Origin: Loktanella atrilutea
GTDB lineage: Bacteria > Pseudomonadota > Alphaproteobacteria > Rhodobacterales > Rhodobacteraceae
Assembly: GCF_900128995.1 (NCBI RefSeq)
Contig: NZ_FQUE01000010.1
Location: 62,001-126,000 of the forward strand
DNA: 64,000 nt
Reading direction: 5' to 3'
Shown: in pieces, positions 56,921-64,000 of the stretch
Numbering within the stretch: position 1 is the stretch's first letter
Layout: each line of letters starts with the position of its first letter
Position numbers and translations under genes: made by a program
Notes under the pieces: generated by a model
Told to the model about the DNA's origin: nothing
The model's input: only the letters and a program-made list of their open reading frames with translations
The model's database searches: none

Positions 56921-57781
56921 TCAGGCGATGTTCCGCCGAATATCACCTTTTTGTGACTCTTCCCGCGCCGACTCCCACGCCAGCAAGGTCCGCTTGACCG
57001 GCAACCCCCAATGATAGCCCCCCAGCGCCCCCGACTTGCGCAGGGCGCGATGGCAGGGGATCAGCAGGCTGACCGGATTGCGCCCGACGGCGGTGCCCAC
57101 GGCACGCACCGCCTTTTCCAGCCCGATCGATCGCGCGATTTCCGAATAGGTCGTGACCTGCCCGCTGGGAATACGCAACAGCGCCTCCCAGACCTTGATC
57201 TGCAGGGGGGTGCCGATCATGTGCAGCCGTGCCTCGCCCGTGCCGGTCAGCGCTGCTTCCGTCCAGCCCGCCACCGCGTCCCGATCCTCGGTGAAGGTGG
57301 CCAATGGCCAGCGCCCCCGCAGGTCCGCCATGGCGGCGGCACGCCCGGTCTCTGCCGCAAAGGCAAGCCCGCAAAGCCCCCGCTCCGTCGCCATCGCCAG
57401 CACCGGGCCGAAGACGCTGTCGCACCAGCCCCAGCGCACCGTCAACCCCTCGCCCTGCCGGGCGTATTCGCCGGGGGTCATCGCCTCCCACCGCAGGAAC
57501 AGGTCGTGCAGGCGGCTGCTGCCGGACAGCCCGACCGCATCCGCCACCGCCAGCGTGGTGAAATTCTCGCGCAGCATCGTTCGCGCATGATCCAGCGCCA
57601 GAAACTGCTGATACCGTTTCGGCGAGACGCCGACCCATGTGGTAAAGACCCGCTGCACGTGACTGGCGCTCATCCCCAGTGCATCGGCCAGATCGGCCAG
57701 CGACAGGGGGTCGCCCCGGTGGGTGTCGATCATGTCGATGGCGCGGGCCATGACGGCGTAATGATAAGGTGCGTGTTCCAT
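56921..57781 (-). CDS. Ada-like fusion: AraC helix-turn-helix plus O6-methylguanine-DNA methyltransferase
   Basis: The 286-residue protein has an N-terminal AraC-type DNA-binding region (about 10-110, LADLADALGMSASHVQRVFTTWVGVSPKRYQ) and a C-terminal alkyltransferase with the active-site motif IPCHRALRKSG. The zinc/Cys phosphotriester-repair module of classical Ada is missing, so methylation sensing must differ from E. coli Ada. It would remove alkyl groups from guanine and may regulate its own gene. It is divergent from nth, another DNA repair gene. Confidence 0.92.
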   Translation of the reverse strand: MEHAPYHYAVMARAIDMIDTHRGDPLSLADLADALGMSASHVQRVFTTWVGVSPKRYQQFLALDHARTMLRENFTTLAVADAVGLSGSSRLHDLFLRWEAMTPGEYARQGEGLTVRWGWCDSVFGPVLAMATERGLCGLAFAAETGRAAAMADLRGRWPLATFTEDRDAVAGWTEAALTGTGEARLHMIGTPLQIKVWEALLRIPSGQVTTYSEIARSIGLEKAVRAVGTAVGRNPVSLLIPCHRALRKSGALGGYHWGLPVKRTLLAWESAREESQKGDIRRNIA

Positions 57782-57859
57782 GCGACCAATCTAGGCGACG
57801 GCGCGTGCTGCGGCGACCCGGAACTTGCGCATCCGCCGCTGCCCAAGGCACAAGGGCGC

Positions 57860-58504
57860 ATGGCAAGACAACTCGACTATCCCACGATCCGCGAAATCTT
57901 CACCCGCTTTCAGGCGGCGGAACCCGAACCGCAGGGAGAGCTGGAGCATGTCAACGCCTTCACCCTCGTCGTCGCGGTCGCCCTGTCCGCGCAGGCGACC
58001 GACAAGGGCGTGAACAAGGCGACCCGTGGGCTCTTTGCCGTGGCCGACACACCGCAGAAAATGCTGGACCTCGGCCTCGACGCGCTGACCGACCACGTCA
58101 AGTCCATCGGCCTCTACCGCCAGAAGGCGAAGAACGTGATGAAGCTCAGCCAGATCCTCGTCGACGACTACGGTGGAGAGGTCCCCAATTCCCGCGCCGC
58201 CCTGCAGTCGCTGCCCGGCGTCGGGCGCAAGACCGCGAACGTCGTCCTGAACATGTGGTGGGCGCATCCCGCCCAGGCCGTCGACACCCATATCTTCCGG
58301 GTCGGCAACCGCACCGGCATCGCGCCCGGCAAGGACGTGGACCAAGTGGAGCGCCGGATCGAGGATCACGTCCCCGCCGATTTCCAGCGCCACGCCCACC
58401 ATTGGCTGATCCTCCACGGCCGTTACACCTGCGTCGCGCGCAAGCCGAAATGCGCCGCCTGCCTGATCCGCGACCTTTGCGGGTTCGAGGACAAGACGCT
58501 CTAG
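57860..58504 (+). CDS. nth: Endonuclease III
   Basis: A 214-residue base-excision-repair glycosylase/AP lyase for oxidised pyrimidines. The helix-hairpin-helix LPGVGRKTANVVLN holds the catalytic Lys and VDTHIFRVGNRTG the Asp. The [4Fe-4S] cluster pattern C-X6-C-X2-C-X5-C is intact near the C-terminus. ATG 57860 (MARQLDYPTIREIF) is chosen although the frame is open far upstream. It shares a CTAG with the convergent gene, so both stop codons overlap. Confidence 0.96.
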   Translation: MARQLDYPTIREIFTRFQAAEPEPQGELEHVNAFTLVVAVALSAQATDKGVNKATRGLFAVADTPQKMLDLGLDALTDHVKSIGLYRQKAKNVMKLSQILVDDYGGEVPNSRAALQSLPGVGRKTANVVLNMWWAHPAQAVDTHIFRVGNRTGIAPGKDVDQVERRIEDHVPADFQRHAHHWLILHGRYTCVARKPKCAACLIRDLCGFEDKTL

Positions 58505-59196
58505 ACCGCCCCCAGCCACAGCGCATCCAGCGCGTCGATGGCGGCGGCATCAAAGCGATGCGCCTCCTTCCAGTATTTCCCGCTCGGCACGCGGTAATCC
58601 AGCCGCGCCTCCTCGGCCAAGGCCGTGCCCACCCTGTCTTCGTCGAAGGCCGCAGGCCGCACCGGCAGATCGCCGGGTGCTGCGCGGGGAAAGACCAGCC
58701 GGCTGTCCTCCGTCGACAGGTTCACGCAGGCGCAACCGGCCCGGGCCGCCATCACCTGCAACCGCGCCGATTTCGCCGGCAGTGACCGCAGCGTCACATC
58801 CGCCCGCAACGGGTCCGCCGTCCCAGTCCCGTAGAAATGCGTCGCCCCGCTGGCGGGATAGACCATGTCGCAACCCAGGAACGCCATGACGCTGGGTTGC
58901 AGCGCCCCCAGCGCCCAGTAGCCCGCGGTAAAGGCCATCGTCCCGCCCGCATAGACGAAGCCGCCGAAGTCGTTCTGCACCGGCACGTAGTCGCCGGCCG
59001 TCACGATCCGCTGCCCGTCGCGCAGGGCAGGGGGCCGCCGCTCTACGGGGAAGTCCGAGGGATGGATCAGGTCGTCCCAATCCGCCCGCACCCGCCAGGC
59101 ATTGTTGATCGCCACGATCCGGTCGAACGGCGCGCGCGGCCAGTTCGCGCAGGTGACCACCGAGGGGCCCGATCCGAGGATCAGGACGACGCTCAC
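58501..59196 (-). CDS. Unknown protein with Rossmann-like N-terminus, amidase operon
   Basis: 231 residues from GTG 59196, which overlaps the amidase stop (GTGA). It begins VLILGSGPSVV, with IVAINNAWRVRADWDDLIHPSDFP and FLGCDMVYPASGATHFYG. A GxGPS start plus a later GCDM motif recalls the DUF115/GT42-type fold seen in motility accessory and sialyltransferase-like proteins, but the similarity is only motif-level. Coupling to amidase and agmatine deiminase genes suggests nothing definite. Confidence 0.7.
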   Translation of the reverse strand: MSVVLILGSGPSVVTCANWPRAPFDRIVAINNAWRVRADWDDLIHPSDFPVERRPPALRDGQRIVTAGDYVPVQNDFGGFVYAGGTMAFTAGYWALGALQPSVMAFLGCDMVYPASGATHFYGTGTADPLRADVTLRSLPAKSARLQVMAARAGCACVNLSTEDSRLVFPRAAPGDLPVRPAAFDEDRVGTALAEEARLDYRVPSGKYWKEAHRFDAAAIDALDALWLGAV

Positions 59197-60884
59197 CGCC
59201 CTTCCGCCGTGCGCGGTGGGGCGGTGCGATAGCGTCCCGTGGCCTCGAACGCGGCACCGATCGCCAGCAACGCAGAATCGTCGTAGGCCCGCCCGGCAAA
59301 GGTCAGTCCGACCGGCATGCCGGTATCCGCCATTACGCCCATCGGAACCGTCACGGTCGGGATCCCCAGATGCCGGATCGCCAGATTGCCGTTGGCGACC
59401 CAGACCCCGTTGCGCCACGCGCAATCGGCGCTGGCCGGGTTCACGTCCGCATCCGCAGGCCCCACGTCCGCCACCGCCGGAAACACCACGGCGTCCAGCC
59501 CATGGCGGTCCATCCAGTCCTCCAGATCGACCCGCCGCGTCTCCTCCAGACCGCGCAGCCCCTCGGCCAGCGTGGGAATGTCGTTGAAATCCGTCACGCC
59601 ATGCTGCCGCGCATGCGTGGGATAGTCGGCGATATCGTCCTCGAACCCGGTATAGCGGTCGGGCAGGCTGCCGGGCGGTCTGGGAAAGATCAGCGTGCCG
59701 TCCACATCCGCGACCCGCAACAGCGCCGGGTCGCCGTTGTCGCGCAGGAAGGTGTCCCAACCCCAGACCGACAGCTCCACGATCTCGCGCTTCAGATACC
59801 CCTCCGGCAGCAGCCCGCGCGTGGCGATGGTCGGGCAGCCGGGCCGGTCTCCCTCGTAGTGCGACACCACCGGAAAATCGACCGTCACCACCTCGGCCCC
59901 CGCTGCCTCCAACGCGGCCCGCGCGGCCTCCCACAGCGCCATGACTGACGCGCGCGTCTCGATCCGCTGCCCGGTCGGCCCGCCGATGCCGGGCCGCACC
60001 GCCGTTCCGGCCTTGGGGTCGGCGTTGATGTACATTGCAGGCACCCCGAACCGACGCCCCTTCAAGGACGCCCCCGCAAGGGCCGCATAGGACGCAGGCC
60101 GTACCTCCGACGCCCGCGGCAGGGTGATCCAGGGCTGGCTGCGCCACAGGTCGCCCGTGGTCTCGGGATCGTCGGCGACGATTACCTCCAGCACTTCCAG
60201 CATGTCGGCCATCGTGCGCGTGTGCGGCACCACCACGTCCATCGTCGGCACCAGCGGCCAGTTCCCCCGGACAGAGATCACGCCGCGGCTGGGCGTATAG
60301 GCGCAGAGCCCGTTGTTCGACGCCGGCGCCCGCCCGCTCGACCAGGTCTCCTCGGCCAGCCCGAAGGCGGCAAAGCTCGCCGCCGTCGCCGTCCCCGACC
60401 CGTTGGAGGAGCCGGAGGCGAAGGCCGCCGTCAGCCAGTCGGCGCTGTAGGGCGACTCCGCCCGGCCATAAAGGCCGCGCTGCATCCCGCCGTTCGCCAT
60501 CGGCGGCATGTTCGTCAGCCCGATCAGCACCGCCCCCGCCGCCCGCAGCCGGGCGATGGCAAAGGCGTCATCCGTCGCCACCAGATCGGCAAAGGCGGGC
60601 GAGCCCGCCGCCACCGTCAATCCGCGCACCTTGTAGCTGTCCTTGGCGGTATAGGGGATGCCGTCCAGCGGCCCCCGCACCGCCCCCGCCGCCCGCCGCG
60701 CGTCCGACGCCTGCGCTTCGGCCAGCGCGGCGGGGTTCAGCACCGGCACCGCGTTCAGGCACGGCCCCGCCCGGTCGAACCGCGCGATGCGGTCCAGGTA
60801 TAACTCCACCAGCCCCACGCTCGTCACCGCGCCCGCCTCCAGCGCGGCGCGCAGGTCGGCGATCCCGGCCTCGGCCACGTTCAT
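59193..60884 (-). CDS. Amidase-signature family hydrolase
   Basis: A 563-residue Ser-Ser-Lys amidase. The catalytic Lys lies in PYTAKDSYKV, and the Gly/Ser-rich nucleophile region is FASGSSNGSGTATAASFAAFGLAEET. The first Met used (60884) overlaps the agmatine deiminase stop (ATGA). Substrate specificity is broad in this family. In this operon it could hydrolyse N-carbamoylputrescine, normally the job of the nitrilase-type AguB; that is inference. Confidence 0.88.
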   Translation of the reverse strand: MNVAEAGIADLRAALEAGAVTSVGLVELYLDRIARFDRAGPCLNAVPVLNPAALAEAQASDARRAAGAVRGPLDGIPYTAKDSYKVRGLTVAAGSPAFADLVATDDAFAIARLRAAGAVLIGLTNMPPMANGGMQRGLYGRAESPYSADWLTAAFASGSSNGSGTATAASFAAFGLAEETWSSGRAPASNNGLCAYTPSRGVISVRGNWPLVPTMDVVVPHTRTMADMLEVLEVIVADDPETTGDLWRSQPWITLPRASEVRPASYAALAGASLKGRRFGVPAMYINADPKAGTAVRPGIGGPTGQRIETRASVMALWEAARAALEAAGAEVVTVDFPVVSHYEGDRPGCPTIATRGLLPEGYLKREIVELSVWGWDTFLRDNGDPALLRVADVDGTLIFPRPPGSLPDRYTGFEDDIADYPTHARQHGVTDFNDIPTLAEGLRGLEETRRVDLEDWMDRHGLDAVVFPAVADVGPADADVNPASADCAWRNGVWVANGNLAIRHLGIPTVTVPMGVMADTGMPVGLTFAGRAYDDSALLAIGAAFEATGRYRTAPPRTAEGR

Positions 60885-61906
60885 CGCGGGCTGGGCTGCT
60901 GCTGGGTGATGCAATGGATGCCGCCGCCACGGGCAAACAGCTCCCGCGCATCGACACCGACCACCGCGCGCCCCGGATAGGCCTGCCCAAGGATGTCCCG
61001 CGCCTGCGCATCCGCCGCATCCTCGCCGAAGGTGCAGGCGATCACCGCCCCGTTGATCACCAGATGATTGATGTAGCTGTAGTCGACGAAGCCGTGCGCA
61101 TCGGTCAGCGCCGCGGGCGCCGGAATGTCGATGATCTCGAACCGGCGGCCCTGCGCATCGGTCTCGCCCTCCAGCTGTGCCCGGATCGCCTGCATGACGG
61201 CGTGATCGGGGTGGGACGCATCGCGCTGCTGGTGCAGCAGGATCACCCCCGGCTGCGGCAGACAGGCGACGATGTCCACATGCCCCCGCGTGCCGAAGGC
61301 ATCGTAATCCCGCGTCAGCCCGCGCGGCAGCCAGATCGTCTTCTCCGCCCCCAGCGTCCGCGCGAACTCCTCCGCCACGCGGCCCGCGTCCGCATGGGGA
61401 TTGCGCTCCACCCCCAGTTGCACCGTCTCCGTCGCCAGCAAAGTGCCCGCGCCGTCCACATGGATGCCGCCGCCCTCGTTTACCAGCAGCGACGGTACTA
61501 ACGGCACCCCGGCGATCCCGGCGATGAAGCGCGCCAGATCGCGGTCGTGCGCCGCACTCGTCCAGTCCGCACCGCCCCAGCCGTTGAAGATCCAGTCGAC
61601 CGCCGCCAGCCCGCCCTGCACATCATGCACGAAGGTCGGCCCCGAATCGCGCAGCCAGAAATCGTCGATCCGCCGCTCCACGATCTCGATCGCGCCGTCC
61701 AGCATTCGCCGCGCGCGCACGACTTCCGTCGGGTCCACGATCATCGTCACCGGCTGGCGCGCCGCAATGGCGTTCGCCACCGCCGCCCAGGCCGCATATC
61801 CCGCCTCGCGCGCGGCAGAACCCTCGCCCAGCGTCGCGCCTTCGCGCGGGAACGCCATCCAGACCCGGTCCTGCGGCGCCGTTTCGGCCGGCATGTGCCA
61901 CGTCAT
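60881..61906 (-). CDS. aguA: Agmatine deiminase
   Basis: A 341-residue peptidylarginine-deiminase-type enzyme converting agmatine to N-carbamoylputrescine and ammonia. The catalytic Cys sits in the C-terminal GGGIHCITQQ motif. DFWLRDSGPTF and NEGGGIHVDGAGTLL supply the conserved Asp/His/Glu residues, and GHVDIVACL the catalytic His. ATG 61906 has AGGAG upstream. It is the first gene of a three-gene coupled operon. Confidence 0.94.
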   Translation of the reverse strand: MTWHMPAETAPQDRVWMAFPREGATLGEGSAAREAGYAAWAAVANAIAARQPVTMIVDPTEVVRARRMLDGAIEIVERRIDDFWLRDSGPTFVHDVQGGLAAVDWIFNGWGGADWTSAAHDRDLARFIAGIAGVPLVPSLLVNEGGGIHVDGAGTLLATETVQLGVERNPHADAGRVAEEFARTLGAEKTIWLPRGLTRDYDAFGTRGHVDIVACLPQPGVILLHQQRDASHPDHAVMQAIRAQLEGETDAQGRRFEIIDIPAPAALTDAHGFVDYSYINHLVINGAVIACTFGEDAADAQARDILGQAYPGRAVVGVDARELFARGGGIHCITQQQPSPR

Positions 61907-62063
61907 CGTCTCGTCTCCTGCATTGATCCTGTGCAGGTTAGGCGGGAAAATCCGGCGCATCCAGACGCGTCACGTCGCGTTCCGTCGCAAATGCCGCAAT
62001 CCCGTCTTTCCGGGCGATCATACCCCGCGTATGACACCCGCGATCAACAGCAAGAAGCCCGCC

Positions 62064-62378
62064 ATGCCCAAAGTCCCCTTCAGCGTCCCCCACAATCTGC
62101 CCGTGCCCGAGGCGGCGGCCCGCCTGCTGGCCGGTGTTCCCAAGCTGGAAAGGGCGCTGCCCCCCGGCGGCACCGTCACGGCGGAACAGATCGGCGCGGA
62201 CGGCATGCGGCTCGACATCGGCGTCATGGGCCAGACCATCACGGTCGATTCGCAACTGACGGATGACGCGGTGCAGGGCACCGTCGCCGTCCCGATGATG
62301 ATGACGATGATGAAGGGTCAGATCCTGCAGATCGTCGAAAGCTCCGTCGCGAAGATGCTGGCCAAGGGCGCTGCCTAA
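62064..62378 (+). CDS. Small polyhydroxyalkanoate-granule-region-like protein
   Basis: 104 residues beginning MPKVPFSVPHNLPVPEAAARL, with MRLDIGVMGQTITVDSQLTDDAVQGTVAVP and a C-terminal Met-rich helix. The pattern resembles the PHA_gran_rgn family of small proteins near polyester-granule genes, but no such genes are here. An in-frame ATG at 62031 would add 11 residues. The stop overlaps that of the convergent mnhG (CTAA). Confidence 0.65.
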   Translation: MPKVPFSVPHNLPVPEAAARLLAGVPKLERALPPGGTVTAEQIGADGMRLDIGVMGQTITVDSQLTDDAVQGTVAVPMMMTMMKGQILQIVESSVAKMLAKGAA

Positions 62379-62734
62379 TCCTCCGACCGGGTCGCCCAGA
62401 CCTTGTCGGCGGGCGGCGGCGGCAGGTCCGGCACGTCGCGGCAGCGATGCAGATGCACCTTTGCGATGAAATTCGCGGTGATCGGCGCGGTGACGAACAG
62501 GAACGCCATCACCAGCGCCTCGTGCAGCGACGGGCGCCCCTCGGCAAAGGCCGCGACCATGGATGCCAGCAGCAGCGACCCCACCCCAAGGGTAGAGGCC
62601 AGCGTCGGCGCATGCAGGCGCGACATCGGGTTGTTCAGCTTCAGCAGGCCCAGCGACCCCGCCAGTGTGAACCCCCCGCCGGTGATGAGCAGCACGGCCA
62701 GCACGATATCCCAGATGATCGGCAGTTCGGTCAT
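62375..62734 (-). CDS. mnhG: Na+/H+ antiporter subunit G (Mrp/Mnh)
   Basis: 119 residues with three hydrophobic segments. The GSLGLLKLNNPMSRLHAPTLASTLGVGSLLLAS motif is the MnhG/PhaG signature. It is a small subunit of the multisubunit Mrp antiporter, which exports Na+ (or K+) for H+ and supports pH and salt homeostasis. The start overlaps the mnhF stop (ATGA). Last gene of the operon. Confidence 0.93.
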   Translation of the reverse strand: MTELPIIWDIVLAVLLITGGGFTLAGSLGLLKLNNPMSRLHAPTLASTLGVGSLLLASMVAAFAEGRPSLHEALVMAFLFVTAPITANFIAKVHLHRCRDVPDLPPPPADKVWATRSED

Positions 62735-63000
62735 TCGATGATATCCCCCCGCAGCACGAAGCGGCACAGCGCCACGGTGGACACGAAGCCCAGCATGGCG
62801 ATGATCATCGCGCTTTCGAAATAGATCTGGGTGCCCCAGAGGATGCCCGACAGGATGATCAGCCCGATCGCGTTGATGACCATCGTGTCCAGCGCAAGGA
62901 TGCGGTCGCCGACGTGCGGCCCGCGCAACAGGCGCACCATGGCCAGCACCTGCGCAAGGCTCACGGCACCAATGGCGAAGTAAAGGGCGATTTCGGTCAT
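62731..63000 (-). CDS. mnhF: Na+/H+ antiporter subunit F (Mrp/Mnh)
   Basis: 89 residues with three membrane helices and the family segment VRLLRGPHVGDRILALDTMVINAIGLIIL. It overlaps mnhE and mnhG by ATGA at both ends. The larger open frame extending upstream is a shadow of mnhE. Confidence 0.92.
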   Translation of the reverse strand: MTEIALYFAIGAVSLAQVLAMVRLLRGPHVGDRILALDTMVINAIGLIILSGILWGTQIYFESAMIIAMLGFVSTVALCRFVLRGDIIE

Positions 63001-63500
63001 GCGAAGATCTCCTTCAGGCGGCTTTCGTATCGGGCCTTGATGTCGTCGCGCACCGCGTCCGGGTCCGGCGCGTGCAGCGCATGGACCAGCAGGGCGGTGC
63101 CGTCGGCGCTCAGGTCCGCGGACAGGGTGCCGGGGGTCAGGGTGATCGACCCCGCAAGGATCGTGATCGCCTCGGGCTTGCGCAGGTCCAGTGGCACGGT
63201 GATCCACGCGGGCTGCAGGCTGTCGTTGCCGCGAAACAGGATCTGCAGGGCGACGGTGATGTTCGACTTGATGATGTCGAAGATCACGATCACGCAATAG
63301 ACGATCATCCCGAAGGGCCGCGCCACCGGCGGCCGGTCGGGCCAGTAGGCAGAGGTCAGGATCGGGATCAGCAGCCCCAAAATCGTGCCGAAGACCACCG
63401 TCCCCAGCGTCAGGCTGTTGTTCAGCAGGCACCAGACGACCACCAGCAGCAGCGTCAGAAGCGGATGCGGCAGCAGCCTTCGGGTCAGTCGCAGCGGCAT
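62997..63500 (-). CDS. mnhE: Na+/H+ antiporter subunit E (Mrp/Mnh)
   Basis: 167 residues. Two N-terminal membrane helices (LLTLLLVVVWCLLNNSLTLGTVVFGTILGLLI) are followed by a soluble domain with IIKSNITVALQILF and ITLTPGTLSADL, typical of MnhE. ATG 63500 is one base beyond the mnhD stop. It overlaps mnhF by four bases. Confidence 0.93.
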   Translation of the reverse strand: MPLRLTRRLLPHPLLTLLLVVVWCLLNNSLTLGTVVFGTILGLLIPILTSAYWPDRPPVARPFGMIVYCVIVIFDIIKSNITVALQILFRGNDSLQPAWITVPLDLRKPEAITILAGSITLTPGTLSADLSADGTALLVHALHAPDPDAVRDDIKARYESRLKEIFA

Positions 63501-63501
63501 C

Positions 63502-64000
63502 TCAGTGACCCTCCTCGGTGGTATCGGTCGCGGCGTCGTCATGCGCGTCCGCGTCGCCGTGATCGTCCTTGATCTCCTTGCCCGGCATCGACAGCACCGC
63601 GGCGATATAGGGCTGCGTGTTGAACAGTTGCGCCGCGGTCGCGTTCAGATGTCCCGTCACAGGCCCGGCAAAGACCGTCAGCGCGACCAGCAGCCCCAGC
63701 AGGCTGCCGATGGCGACCATCGGCAGGGCCGGCTCCGGCGCGTCGTGCTCTTTCGTGTTGGCCTCGCCCGCCTCGGACTCGGGGTCCTCCTCACGCTCTG
63801 CCGCGACCTGATGCGACCGCCAGAAGATCTGGCTGCCCGCCCGGCCAAAGCCCACGACGGCGACCAGCGACCCGGCCAGAACCGTCCCCCAGACCCACCA
63901 CACCAGCGCCGATCCCCGCGCCGCGTCGAGGATCAGAAGCTTGCCGACGAAGCCCGACAACGGCGGCAGGCCGGTCATCGCGATGGCCGCGACAAAGAAC
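63502..64000 (-). CDS. mnhD: Na+/H+ antiporter subunit D (Mrp/Mnh), C-terminal part
   Basis: Only the last 166 residues are present; the gene continues beyond the right window edge. AMTGLPPLSGFVGKLLIL is the conserved proton-translocating helix region shared with complex I NuoL/M/N. A membrane helix pair follows, interrupted by an acidic loop (AEREEDPESEAGEANTKEHD). The tail is Asp/His/Glu-rich (EIKDDHGDADAHDD), longer and more charged than usual. Confidence 0.9.
   Translation of the reverse strand, partial: FFVAAIAMTGLPPLSGFVGKLLILDAARGSALVWWVWGTVLAGSLVAVVGFGRAGSQIFWRSHQVAAEREEDPESEAGEANTKEHDAPEPALPMVAIGSLLGLLVALTVFAGPVTGHLNATAAQLFNTQPYIAAVLSMPGKEIKDDHGDADAHDDAATDTTEEGH

Overview
The window is a high-GC alphaproteobacterial chromosome segment, most likely from a Rhodobacteraceae (Roseobacter/Rhodobacter group) aerobic anoxygenic phototroph. 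Pointers are a photosynthesis gene cluster in the rhodobacterial order bchFNBHLM-lhaA-puhABC-acsF-puhE-hemA-cycA, spheroidene monooxygenase (crtA), the PpsR/PpaA regulator pair, a short LOV protein of the RsLOV type, an Anbu-protease operon, and a split ATP synthase Fo operon with a b' subunit. The genome is densely packed: most genes within operons overlap by ATGA/GTGA or are a few bases apart, several convergent pairs share overlapping stop codons, and no gap between genes exceeds 300 bases. I saw no tRNA or rRNA gene, no CRISPR array, no insertion sequence and no prophage gene.

Layout: (1) 1-4318, a sugar-catabolic operon: the 3' part of a LacI-type regulator, xylose isomerase, a sugar-phosphate isomerase-like TIM barrel and a Gfo/Idh dehydrogenase. 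(2) 4325-8756, a sensory module: a stand-alone receiver and a large CheB-CheR-PAS-HWE histidine kinase, divergent from a short LOV photoreceptor. (3) 8753-13542, an Anbu operon: Anbu protease, two transglutaminase-like proteins, an alpha-E protein and a circularly permuted ATP-grasp enzyme. (4) 13598-19174, the urease operon ureDAB-x-C-DUF1127-EFG, with two small non-urease genes inserted, followed upstream by an orphan TAXI binding protein (19289-20299) and a PCu(A)C copper chaperone.

(5) 20977-47116, the photosynthesis cluster. ppsR-ppaA run leftward. bchF to cycA run rightward: vinyl hydratase, dark protochlorophyllide reductase NBL, Mg-chelatase H, the methyltransferase, LhaA, reaction-centre H and its assembly factors, the O2-dependent cyclase, ALA synthase and cytochrome c2. 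bchO-bchD-bchI-crtA run leftward, divergent from crtI/crtB and tspO. Four TGT-N12-ACA boxes, the PpsR operator type, sit in front of ppaA, bchF, crtA and crtI. The puf operon, bchCXYZ, bchG/P, crtCDEF and light-harvesting genes are not in the window. As read, crtI and crtB form one uninterrupted frame; a run of seven C residues at the junction decides whether they are fused or separate.

(6) 47158-64000, housekeeping: adenine deaminase/AMP nucleosidase, an HU-like protein, an EamA exporter, a 24-residue membrane peptide, an ArsR regulator, the Fo operon atpIBE-b'-b, a FadR-type regulator, an OmpA-like lipoprotein, DNA repair genes (Ada-like, nth), an agmatine deiminase-amidase-unknown operon, and the end of an Mrp Na+/H+ antiporter operon (mnhD-E-F-G). 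A dispersed hairpin-plus-GTATTT repeat family lies inside several of the operons, and one copy is translated as part of bchB.
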